A stretch of DNA of 7,012 nucleotides from Alphaproteobacteria bacterium. GTDB taxonomy: Bacteria; Pseudomonadota; Alphaproteobacteria; JAAXGF01. Below are positions 1-6,013 of this stretch, in pieces. The stretch is taken from positions 1-7,012 of the forward strand of contig JAAXGF010000106.1 in NCBI GenBank assembly GCA_012267605.1, written 5' to 3'. Under the pieces are notes generated by a model. That model was not told the origin of the DNA, did not search any database, and worked only from the letters and a program-made list of their open reading frames with translations. How positions within the stretch are numbered: the stretch's first letter is position 1; each line of letters opens with the position of its first letter. A program made the position numbers and the translations under genes.

Positions 1-9
1 AGTCATCAT

Positions 10-20
10 AGGAGGAGGAG
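10..20 (+). promoter_or_regulatory. Purine-rich ribosome binding site of the first gene
   Basis: A run of repeated GGA units (AGGAGGAGGAG) ends five bases before the ATG at 26. It offers several overlapping matches to the anti-Shine-Dalgarno sequence and supports that start. No promoter can be seen in the few bases to its left, so transcription must begin outside the window. Confidence 0.7.
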
Positions 21-25
21 ATTCT

Positions 26-388
26 ATGTGCGATACGATCGCTCGTACCGGCGGTCGGGGTAACAATGCGGTAGTAATCAAGCCGAGAAGTAGTCCCTGG
101 GGCGCGATCTGCCTCTCGGTAATTCTCGCCGGCTGCATAACTCCCGAAATCGTCGACCCTGCGGCCTCAGCCGACCACCCCGCCAATCCTAAGGCCACCG
201 AAGCGCCCGCTCCCATGCCCTCGGCAACGCTGACCATTTCCGATGATCGGATTGAGCCGAGCGGTACGCCACAGACCGGCCAGCACCACGGCGGATTGCG
301 TCAGGGTCACATGCATCACGGCGGCCAATCCAAACGTCCCGACCACGCGACGAAGGGCCATCACCATGGCCACGGAATGGCAAAATGA
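26..388 (+). CDS. Small histidine-rich lipoprotein, probable copper binder
   Basis: This predicted 120-residue envelope lipoprotein probably binds copper or a similar metal; I do not recognise a named family. A hydrophobic stretch at about residues 25-36 ends in the lipobox LAGC with Cys37 as the lipidation site. The region before it is rather long (about 25 residues), but the strong ribosome binding site supports this ATG. The mature part is low-complexity: a Pro/Ala-rich linker at about 45-70, then a tail at about 87-118 with ten histidines in HHGG, HMHHGG and GHHHGHG clusters. Such tails commonly bind Cu, Ni or Zn. Its stop overlaps the start of the downstream TolC-family gene as ATGA, so the two are probably translationally coupled. 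The copper role is inferred from the His tail and from the oxidase and chaperone-like genes downstream. A Zn or Ni buffering role cannot be excluded. Confidence 0.75.
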   Translation: MCDTIARTGGRGNNAVVIKPRSSPWGAICLSVILAGCITPEIVDPAASADHPANPKATEAPAPMPSATLTISDDRIEPSGTPQTGQHHGGLRQGHMHHGGQSKRPDHATKGHHHGHGMAK

Positions 389-1806
389 CGCGCCCTCGGA
401 GAACTCGTACCGCCGCAGTGCTCGCTGCTTTTGCAATGACGGGGTGCGCCAACCTGTCGCCCGATCCAGCGTTCGAGGAAGTCGCAGCCGTCGTAAACGA
501 GCGGAGTGGACTTCGTATCCATTGGAATCAAGGGACCGATGAGGATGCAAGAGTCGCGGCCGCGGTCGACGCGTTGCTGTCGAAAGAGCTGACCGCCGAT
601 ACGGCGGTTCAGATCGCGCTTCTCAACAACCCCAGTCTGCAAGCGACGTATGCGAGCCTCGGCGTTGCCCAAGCCGATCTCGTCCAGGCCGGCCTCATGC
701 GCAATCCCATATTTGACACGGTACTCCGCTTCCCCGAAAGCGGCGGGCCGGTGAGCTGGGATATTGGGCTAGCGTTCGAATTCCTCAGCCTGTTCACCTT
801 GCCACTGCGCAAGAAAGTGGCGGAATCGGAGTTCGAAGCTGCCCGAATTCGCGTGGCCGGCGCCGTGCTCGATCACGCGGTCGAAACCCGAACGGCGTTT
901 TACGGGTATCAGGCGGCGATGCAAAGCGCGGAAATGCTGCGGCAAGTTGCGGCGTCCACTCAAGCTTCTCATCAACTCTCGAAGCAGCTCCGGGAGGCGG
1001 GCAATATTACGGCTCTCGCGCTCGCGCAAAGCCGAGGCATGGCGGAACAAGCACGCATCGACCTGGCCGACGCGGAAGCCGCGACGATGGCTGCACGGGA
1101 AGAATTGAACATCTTTATGGGGCTTTGGGGGCCGCAGACCGTATGGAAGGCGGCCAATCGCCTGCCGGCTTTGCCGAGCGCGGAAATCGATCTGGATAAG
1201 GTCGAAAGCCGCGCTGTGGAACGCAGCCTCGACTTGGCTCTCGCGCGACAGAATCTCGTCACCCTGGGACGGCAATACCGCCTGACCAAGGCCACCTCGC
1301 TCGTTCCGGACTTCGAGGTTGGCGTTGAGGCGGAGCGCGGCGACCGAATGTGGGAGACCGGCCCCGGCGTTTCATTCGCCCTTCCCCTGTTCGATCAGGG
1401 ACAGGCGCGAACCGCCGCGGCAAAGGCGGCTATTTCCGGAGCACAAAACGAATACGAAGCGTTGGCCGTGCGGGTGCGTACACAAACCCGCGCCGTCCAT
1501 CGCAACCTTCTCTCGTCGCGCCAGAAGGCCGCCTATTACGAAGAGGTCATCTTGCCGCTTCGGCAGCGGATCGTGGCCGAAACCCTGCTGCACTACAACG
1601 CCATGCAGCTCGACACTTTTCAGCTCCTGCTGGCCAAACAACAACAAATCGACGCCGGACGTCGCCACATCCAGTCGCTTTACGACTACTGGGTCGCCCG
1701 CTCGAACCTGGAACAGATCCTTAGCGGACGCATGCCGCCCGAAAGGGCTGGCGCTATGGCGGCCCAGTTCACCCCACAAATGCAAGCTCAGAAAGGAGGT
1801 CACTGA
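385..1806 (+). CDS. TolC-family outer-membrane efflux channel lipoprotein
   Basis: This 473-residue protein belongs to the outer-membrane efflux factor family (TolC, CusC, NodT type), whose trimers form a channel across the outer membrane and a periplasmic tunnel. A basic N-terminus and short hydrophobic segment end in the lipobox MTGC with Cys21, so it is lipidated like CusC. Two homologous helical repeats follow, at about residues 60-255 and 280-455. The first opens with the family pattern 'TADTAVQIALLNNPSLQ'. Each has long Ala/Gln/Glu-rich coiled-coil helices, and the second includes the typical strand 'GPGVSFALPLFDQGQ'. The length is normal for the family. The start overlaps the preceding lipoprotein gene by four bases, and the stop shares one base with the oxidase start. 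The context suggests copper or heavy-metal export, but no partner pump or adaptor is encoded in the window. Family assignment is firm; the substrate is inferred. Confidence 0.9.
   Translation: MTRPRRTRTAAVLAAFAMTGCANLSPDPAFEEVAAVVNERSGLRIHWNQGTDEDARVAAAVDALLSKELTADTAVQIALLNNPSLQATYASLGVAQADLVQAGLMRNPIFDTVLRFPESGGPVSWDIGLAFEFLSLFTLPLRKKVAESEFEAARIRVAGAVLDHAVETRTAFYGYQAAMQSAEMLRQVAASTQASHQLSKQLREAGNITALALAQSRGMAEQARIDLADAEAATMAAREELNIFMGLWGPQTVWKAANRLPALPSAEIDLDKVESRAVERSLDLALARQNLVTLGRQYRLTKATSLVPDFEVGVEAERGDRMWETGPGVSFALPLFDQGQARTAAAKAAISGAQNEYEALAVRVRTQTRAVHRNLLSSRQKAAYYEEVILPLRQRIVAETLLHYNAMQLDTFQLLLAKQQQIDAGRRHIQSLYDYWVARSNLEQILSGRMPPERAGAMAAQFTPQMQAQKGGH
1792..1800 (+). promoter_or_regulatory. 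Strong ribosome binding site for the multicopper oxidase
   Basis: AAAGGAGGT is a nearly ideal Shine-Dalgarno sequence five bases before the ATG at 1806. It lies inside the last codons of the TolC-family gene. It fixes the oxidase start and suggests that the oxidase is translated more strongly than the coupled upstream genes. Confidence 0.8.
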
Positions 1807-3098
1807 TGGTGACAAGACGCGAAGCCCTCATTGGGACCGGCGCGGCCCTTGGCGGGTTGGCGATAAGCAGCGCCGTATCCCGCGCCGAAACCGAAAACGC
1901 TGATGCCGGCCATGTTCACGCGACGGCGTCCGCGGGCCGAAACTATACGCCCGTGGTCACGCCGAACGGCAGAACACTTTCTTTCCGCATGGTCGGTGGG
2001 GTGAAGGTTTTTCACCTGATCGCGGAAGAGGTGCGCCATGAATTCGCGCCCGGCCTCAAGGCCCGGTGCTGGAGCTACAACGGACGCGTCCACGGCCCCA
2101 CCATCGAGGCGGTAGAAGGCGACCAGGTGCGTATCTACGTGACGAATCGGCTTCCTGCACCAACCTCAGTGCACTGGCACGGGCTGATTCTCCCTGCCGG
2201 AATGGACGGGGTTAGTGGCTTGACGCAGCCGCCGATCCCTCCTGGTGAAACCTTTCGCTACGAGTTCACCCTGCGCCAGAACGGCACTTTCATGTACCAC
2301 TCCCACCACGACGCCATGACCCAGGAAGGGATGGGTTTGACGGGGCTATTTGTCATTCATCCCAAATACGCGTTTACACCCACGGTCGACCGAGACTTCG
2401 CCATCATGCTCCACGAATGGCGGATTGATCCAGGGACGGAGCGGCCAAACACCCTTGAGATGACGGACTTCAACGTGTTGACCATGAATGGCAAGGTGTT
2501 CCCGGCAACGGAGCCGCTCGTCGTTCGCTTGGGCCAACGGGTGCGCATACGCTTTGCCAATCTTTCGGCGCAGGACCACCATCCCATCCACCTGCATGGC
2601 TTCGAATTCTTCGAAACCGCGGTGGACGGCGACCGCATTCCAGAATCCCGGCAGATTCGAAAAGTCACCACACTGGTCGGTGTCGGGGAAACCCGCGATA
2701 TCGAGTTCGTCGCCGACAATCCAGGTGACTGGATTTTCCACTGCCATATGACCCATCACACCATGAATCAGATGGGCCACGACTTTCCCAACATGGTGGG
2801 CGTTTCCCCGGGAGGCTTGGAACGTCAGATCGCGGGCCTGCTCCCCGGCTACATGACCATGGGCGAGACCGGCATGGGCGACATGATGCACATGCCGATA
2901 CCCAAGAACAGCATATCCATGCGCAAAGTCGATGGACCTTTCGGCGCCAAGGTCATGCTCGGTGGCATGGCCAGTGTGGTGAAGGTCAGAGCCAACATTA
3001 GAAATTACGAAGCCCCCGGCTGGTACCGGCACCCAAAGGGCACCGTGGCGAGCCGGGCGTCCTCCGACGAATTGCGCCGCGACGGCATCAAAACTTGA
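1806..3098 (+). CDS. Tat-exported multicopper oxidase, two-domain layout, Met-rich tail
   Basis: This 430-residue periplasmic oxidase probably oxidises Cu(I) to Cu(II) while reducing oxygen to water. The N-terminus (TRREALIG, then a hydrophobic stretch) is a twin-arginine signal, with likely cleavage near residue 27. All four copper-site motifs are present: HWHG at 123-126, HSH at 165-167, HPIHLHG at 259-265 and HCHMTHHTMNQM at 312-323. Expected ligands are His259, Cys313, His318 and axial Met323 for type 1 copper, with His123, 125, 165, 167, 262, 264, 312 and 314 for the trinuclear centre. Only 92 residues separate His167 from His259, too few for the middle domain of three-domain CopA or CueO. 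Two cupredoxin domains (about 50-187 and 195-335), with type 1 copper in the second, are therefore likely. The tail after 335 includes a Met-rich stretch (about 350-363) that may bind Cu(I). The family is certain; the substrate is inferred from context. Confidence 0.92.
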   Translation: MVTRREALIGTGAALGGLAISSAVSRAETENADAGHVHATASAGRNYTPVVTPNGRTLSFRMVGGVKVFHLIAEEVRHEFAPGLKARCWSYNGRVHGPTIEAVEGDQVRIYVTNRLPAPTSVHWHGLILPAGMDGVSGLTQPPIPPGETFRYEFTLRQNGTFMYHSHHDAMTQEGMGLTGLFVIHPKYAFTPTVDRDFAIMLHEWRIDPGTERPNTLEMTDFNVLTMNGKVFPATEPLVVRLGQRVRIRFANLSAQDHHPIHLHGFEFFETAVDGDRIPESRQIRKVTTLVGVGETRDIEFVADNPGDWIFHCHMTHHTMNQMGHDFPNMVGVSPGGLERQIAGLLPGYMTMGETGMGDMMHMPIPKNSISMRKVDGPFGAKVMLGGMASVVKVRANIRNYEAPGWYRHPKGTVASRASSDELRRDGIKT

Positions 3099-3113
3099 TC
3101 ATTTGGAGACGAA

Positions 3114-3692
3114 ATGATGAACGCAACGATAAAATCTGCGGCCCTAGCCGCAACTATCGCCATCACCATTGGCGCGAATGCATGGGCGCATACGGCAAAG
3201 AAAGGCAACATCGAGATTATCCACCCGTGGGTGGAGCCGTCCGAGGGCTACAGCACCCGCACCCATCCAACGATTTCGAACGAAGGGGAGGACCCCGTCG
3301 CCTTGGTGGGCGCGGAAACCTCGATCGCCGATCAGATGCTGATCATTCAGGACGGACTGGTTCTCGACAAGTTCGTTATCGCCGGTGAGGACGTCGTCAG
3401 CTTCGGCGATGAAGGCCTTCACCTTACCCTCGTCGGACTAAAGGAACCATTAGAGGAAGGTACTCACTTCCCTGTCACTTTCCGTTTCGATGGTGCCGAG
3501 AGCATCGAGTTTCATATGGTCGTGGGCGAAAGCACCATGATGCCTGACTTGGATATGCCGGAAATGTCGGGTGATGAAGGCAGCATGCATGAAATGCATG
3601 GCGGTGAAAGCAGAAAATCCGAGGGAGATCACCAAGACGTCAAGCATGACGTAAAACCAATCAGCGGAAACATTGATGAAAATCGGGAGTAG
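3114..3692 (+). CDS. PCuAC/DUF461-like periplasmic copper chaperone relative with Met/His-rich tail
   Basis: This 192-residue secreted protein resembles PCuAC (DUF461) chaperones, which carry Cu(I) in the periplasm, for instance to cytochrome oxidase. A Sec signal peptide ends at ANAWA, so the mature protein would start at His26. The family core follows: 'GNIEIIHPWVEPS' at 31-43, 'TISNEGEDPVALVGA' at 53-67, and 'GLHLTLVGLKEPLEEG' at 101-116. The canonical HxM pair in the last segment is HLT here (His103 kept, Met replaced by Thr105), and the expected upstream His/Met ligands are not evident. A C-terminal extension (about 137-182) is rich in Met, His and acidic residues (for example 'SMHEMHGG') and may be the true metal site. 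The gene starts 15 bases after the oxidase stop. ATGs at 3114 and 3117 both suit the GGAG at 3105-3108, at spacings of 5 and 8. It is a paralogue of the gene at 3841. Confidence 0.8.
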   Translation: MMNATIKSAALAATIAITIGANAWAHTAKKGNIEIIHPWVEPSEGYSTRTHPTISNEGEDPVALVGAETSIADQMLIIQDGLVLDKFVIAGEDVVSFGDEGLHLTLVGLKEPLEEGTHFPVTFRFDGAESIEFHMVVGESTMMPDLDMPEMSGDEGSMHEMHGGESRKSEGDHQDVKHDVKPISGNIDENRE

Positions 3693-3699
3693 TTCCGTC

Positions 3700-3798
3700 A
3701 TGGAACATGCGATACACAGATCGTCATTGCCCAAATTTGGAGTTATCGAGAACAAGATTCGCAAAATTTCTCGTACGGTCGAGGATGAACGCGATTAA
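3700..3798 (+). CDS. Possible 32-residue small protein between the chaperone-like genes
   Basis: A short frame starts 7 bases after the preceding stop, with GGGAG 10 bases before its ATG. It would encode a basic, probably helical peptide beginning MEHAIHRSS and ending RTVEDERD, with no signal peptide or recognisable domain. A frame this short can arise by chance, and the intergenic stretch (3693-3840) contains no other clear feature. I list it as a possibility only; it could equally be a decayed remnant or untranslated leader of the next gene. Confidence 0.2.
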   Translation: MEHAIHRSSLPKFGVIENKIRKISRTVEDERD

Positions 3799-3840
3799 AA
3801 GGAATTCGTAAGCATGTAGTGTTGGAAAGGTAAATGGACC

Positions 3841-4272
3841 ATGCGTAGCGCCCTTAAATACTTCGTTGCCCTAGGTGTCGCGACCATCTCCTGGAACGTA
3901 TCCGCTCATATGGTCATGATCGGAGACCTCCAGATCATCCACGCCTGGGCCGAGCCTTCCGAGAAAGGCAACACACGGGTCTTTACGACCATTTCGAACG
4001 ACGGCGCGGAGGCCGCCACACTATTGACCATGCAAACCGATGCGGCGGAACGGGTCGAAATTACGCGACAGGGAAGTGTACTCGATCGGCTAACGATACC
4101 AGCTGACGATTCGGTGGTTTTCGGCGAAGACGGCCTCGACCTAACGCTCGTCGGTTTAACGGCACCGCTCATCAAGGGGGAAAAGTTCGTCATCGCGGTG
4201 ACGTTCGAGGGATACCGTACCATCGATCTCAAGGTCTTGGTGGGCGAAGACACGGCAATGGGCAACATGTGA
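3841..4272 (+). CDS. PCuAC/DUF461-like periplasmic protein, shorter paralogue
   Basis: This 143-residue secreted protein is the second PCuAC-like paralogue. A Sec signal ends at WNVSA, so the mature protein would begin at His23, as in the upstream copy. The two align along the whole core: 'GDLQIIHAWAEPSEKGNTR' at 28-46, 'TTISNDGAEAATLL' at 49-62, and 'GLDLTLVGLTAPLIKG' at 98-113. The canonical HxM motif is DLT (100-102), so both ligand residues are gone, and the usual upstream His appears to be Thr75. It lacks the Met/His-rich tail of its neighbour, although a few methionines occur at the mature N-terminus (HMVM) and at the C-terminus (AMGNM). GGAAAGG at 3824-3830 is the likely ribosome binding site; the ATG at 3834 is out of frame. 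The 148-base gap upstream could carry its own promoter, but I see no convincing one. The fold is confident; copper binding is uncertain. Confidence 0.75.
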   Translation: MRSALKYFVALGVATISWNVSAHMVMIGDLQIIHAWAEPSEKGNTRVFTTISNDGAEAATLLTMQTDAAERVEITRQGSVLDRLTIPADDSVVFGEDGLDLTLVGLTAPLIKGEKFVIAVTFEGYRTIDLKVLVGEDTAMGNM

Positions 4273-4316
4273 TCGAGGCGCGAAAGGCCAGATAGCGCCA
4301 CGGGCGGCAACTTCTA

Positions 4317-4332
4317 CCCGGCAAGCCCTGCC
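4317..4332 (+). promoter_or_regulatory. Candidate enhancer-type activator site upstream of flgF
   Basis: CCCGGCAAGCCCTGCC is centred roughly 98 bases before the transcription start predicted from the sigma-54 promoter. In Caulobacter the flagellar activator FlbD binds GC-rich 'ftr' elements containing a CGGCAA-like core at about this distance. The resemblance is from memory and partial, so this is only a candidate binding site for a FlbD-like or other sigma-54 activator. Confidence 0.25.
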
Positions 4333-4396
4333 ACCCAAACGTCCTGACGAGTGAAATTCGATCACGATTCCCTGGATTTTCAAGGGCTTCCCCGTT

Positions 4397-4411
4397 TGGC
4401 ACGAAACGTGC
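4397..4411 (+). promoter_or_regulatory. Sigma-54 (RpoN) promoter of the flgF operon
   Basis: TGGCACG-AAAC-GTGC matches the sigma-54 consensus TGGCACG-N4-TTGC at every position except one (G for the first T of the -12 element). The invariant GG (4398-4399) and GC (4410-4411) are separated by exactly 10 bases. Transcription should start near 4423, giving a leader of about 40 bases before the flgF ATG at 4462. Sigma-54 control of rod, ring and hook genes is well known in Caulobacter and several other bacteria. The site also forms a perfect short inverted repeat (GCACG-AAA-CGTGC). Confidence 0.8.
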
Positions 4412-4461
4412 GAGTGTTTTGGGCGAATACGCTTCAACGAAGCATTATCGGGAAATCGCCC

Positions 4462-5184
4462 ATGGACAATATCGCTTACGTCGCCATGTCCCACCAATCT
4501 GCACTACGCAAGCAGATGGACGTGGTCGCGCAGAATATCGCCAACATGAATACGACCAGCTTCAAGTCGCAAAGTATCGTATTCAGCGAATACGTGCATG
4601 AGGCCAACGGCACGGACGAAATATCCTTTGTCCAGGATGTTGCCAGTTTCCCCGATCTTGCCGCGGGCACCTTGCGAGGAACAGGGAACACGCTCGATCT
4701 GGCGATTCATAATGATGGTTACTTCCGCATCGATACCCCGGAACAAGTCAGCTACACGCGCAACGGCCACTTCCAACTGGACGCCGAAGGAACATTGGTG
4801 ACCAGCGAGGGCCACGCAGTGCTTTCAGTCGATGGTCAACCCTTGGTCACCTTCCCCGGCGACTCACAGATTGAGGTGGCCGAGGACGGCACGGTTTCGT
4901 CGGAAAGCGGTGCCATCGGCCGTATCGACGTTGTCGACTTCGAAAATCCGTACAAGCTCGAGAAAAAGCCAGCGACGCTCTTTACCACTAATGAGGAGCC
5001 AATTCCGGCGGAGGACTACATCGTTCGCCAAGGGATGCTGGAAGATTCGAACGTCGAGCCGATCATTGAGATGACACGCATGATCGAGTTGGTACGCAGT
5101 TACCAGAGTTCAAAATCATTGATTGACGATCACCACGAACTTGCGCGGCGGACCATTAGTACATTGGCCAAGGCGCCTGAATAG
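4462..5184 (+). CDS. flgF: Flagellar basal-body rod protein FlgF
   Basis: FlgF is one of the proximal rod proteins of the flagellar drive shaft, exported by the flagellar type III apparatus without a cleaved signal. The 240-residue product is close to the usual FlgF length. The N-terminal rod helix carries the signature 'VVAQNIANMNTTSFKSQ' (21-37). The middle has 'TLRGTGNTLDLAIHNDGYF' (70-88) and 'SYTRNGHFQLDAEGTLVT' (97-114). The C-terminal helix region contains 'RQGMLEDSNVEPIIEMTRM' (189-207). I chose the ATG at 4462 because family members start just before this helix. A longer reading from the GTG at 4351 would place the sigma-54 promoter inside the gene and add 37 residues unlike any rod protein. 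The ribosome binding site (GGGA, 8 bases upstream) is modest. flgG follows 34 bases after the stop. A Ser replaces the usual Gly in the TTGFK motif. Confidence 0.93.
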   Translation: MDNIAYVAMSHQSALRKQMDVVAQNIANMNTTSFKSQSIVFSEYVHEANGTDEISFVQDVASFPDLAAGTLRGTGNTLDLAIHNDGYFRIDTPEQVSYTRNGHFQLDAEGTLVTSEGHAVLSVDGQPLVTFPGDSQIEVAEDGTVSSESGAIGRIDVVDFENPYKLEKKPATLFTTNEEPIPAEDYIVRQGMLEDSNVEPIIEMTRMIELVRSYQSSKSLIDDHHELARRTISTLAKAPE

Positions 5185-5205
5185 GTTCGCCGTACCGCAG
5201 AACAC

Positions 5206-5212
5206 AAGGAGA
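5206..5212 (+). promoter_or_regulatory. Ribosome binding site deciding the flgG start
   Basis: AAGGAGA lies six bases before the ATG at 5219 and selects it over an in-frame ATG at 5123, which would overlap flgF by 62 bases and lacks family-like sequence. Confidence 0.8.
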
Positions 5213-5218
5213 GCAAAT

Positions 5219-6004
5219 ATGAAAGCTCTAAGCATCGCCGCGACGGGAATGCTGGCTCAACAGCTCAACGTCGACGTCATATCGAACAATATCGCGAACA
5301 TGACCACCACGGGGTTCAAGCGCCAAAGGCCGGAATTCCACGATTTGCTCTACCAAAATTTTCGCCGGGTCGGCGCCGATTCGTCCGACGCTGGGACAAT
5401 CGTGCCATCAGGCGTGCAGATTGGGGTGGGTGTGAAAACCGCCTCCGTCTATCGCATCACCGAGCAGGGCGGCCTGATCTCGACCGACAATACCTTCGAC
5501 CTGGCAATCAGCGGCAAGGGATTCTTTACCATCCAATTACCGAACGGCGAATTCACATACACCCGTGCCGGAACGTTTCAGCTGAGTCCTGAGGGCGACA
5601 TCGTCACCGCAGACGGTTTCATCGTCGACCCGGGCGTCGTCATTCCCGAGAGCGCAATTGACATCAGCATCAACGCGAACGGCGAGGTCCAGGTAAAAAT
5701 CGATGGTCAGGTCACACCGCAGAATGTTGGGCAGCTCGAGCTCGCGACCTTCCCGAATGAGGCTGGGCTGGAAGCCATCGGGGACAACTTGTTACTGGAA
5801 ACGCCTTCTTCGGGAGCGCCGACCACCGGAACACCGGGTGCCCAGGGATTCGGTACCATACAGCAGGGATTTCTCGAAACTTCGAACATCAACGCAGTAC
5901 AGTCTATTATCGATCTGATCACCGCGCAGCGCGCCTACGAACTCAATTCGAAGGTCATTACGGCCTCCGACGAGATGATGCAGGTGGCCAACCAGTTGCG
6001 ATAG
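5219..6004 (+). CDS. flgG: Flagellar distal rod protein FlgG
   Basis: FlgG polymerises into the distal rod, which passes through the P and L rings and joins the hook. At 261 residues it is almost the same length as enteric FlgG (260). The N-terminus 'MKALSIAATGMLAQQLNVDV' and the motif 'SNNIANMTTTGFKRQRPEF' (22-40) are diagnostic. The FlgG-specific segment after it (about 46-75, with 'VPSGVQIGVGV') distinguishes it from FlgF and FlgE. The core has 'NTFDLAISGKGFF' (91-103) and 'YTRAGTFQLSPEGDIVTADG' (114-133). The C-terminus has 'QQGFLETSNINAVQSIIDLI' (215-234) and the family's closing QVANQLR. Start choice rests on the AAGGAGA ribosome binding site and family length. flgA starts 9 bases after the stop, and its ribosome binding site overlaps the flgG stop codon, so the two are probably translationally coupled. 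Confidence 0.97.
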   Translation: MKALSIAATGMLAQQLNVDVISNNIANMTTTGFKRQRPEFHDLLYQNFRRVGADSSDAGTIVPSGVQIGVGVKTASVYRITEQGGLISTDNTFDLAISGKGFFTIQLPNGEFTYTRAGTFQLSPEGDIVTADGFIVDPGVVIPESAIDISINANGEVQVKIDGQVTPQNVGQLELATFPNEAGLEAIGDNLLLETPSSGAPTTGTPGAQGFGTIQQGFLETSNINAVQSIIDLITAQRAYELNSKVITASDEMMQVANQLR

Positions 6005-6013
6005 GAGCGTCTG

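Larger units (their letters stand above)
4273..4461 (+). other. Intergenic region between the copper and flagellar blocks
   Basis: These 189 bases separate the last copper gene from flgF. They contain the candidate activator site at 4317-4332 and the sigma-54 promoter at 4397-4411. A short inverted repeat, GGCGC at 4277-4281 with GCGCC at 4295-4299, lies just after the copper-block stop but has no T-run, so it is not a canonical terminator. A GTG at 4351 is in frame with flgF, but the reading would run through the promoter. Confidence 0.6.

Noticed and set aside
1319..1903. Open frame of 194 codons in another + frame across the end of the channel gene
   Set aside because: The product is Arg/Pro/Ser-rich, as expected for an out-of-frame reading of GC-rich coding DNA. 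It overlaps two well-supported genes.
2346..3032. Long open frame on the minus strand (228 codons) opposite the multicopper oxidase
   Set aside because: It mirrors the codon pattern of the oxidase, which has complete copper motifs and a strong ribosome binding site. The antisense product shows no recognisable domain.
3455..3471. Inverted repeat GGAAG...CTTCC inside the first chaperone-like gene, reminiscent of a copper-regulator operator
   Set aside because: It lies within conserved coding sequence with no promoter elements around it. A 5-base repeat is expected by chance.
4277..4299. GGCGC...GCGCC hairpin after the copper block as a terminator
   Set aside because: The stem has only five pairs with a 13-base loop and no T-run follows.
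4351..4461. N-terminal extension of flgF from the GTG at 4351
   Set aside because: The 37 added residues do not resemble rod proteins, and the extension contains the sigma-54 promoter. The ATG at 4462 matches the family start.
5123..5218. N-terminal extension of flgG from the ATG at 5123
   Set aside because: It would overlap flgF by 62 bases and add 32 residues before the conserved MKALSIAATGM start, which has its own good ribosome binding site.
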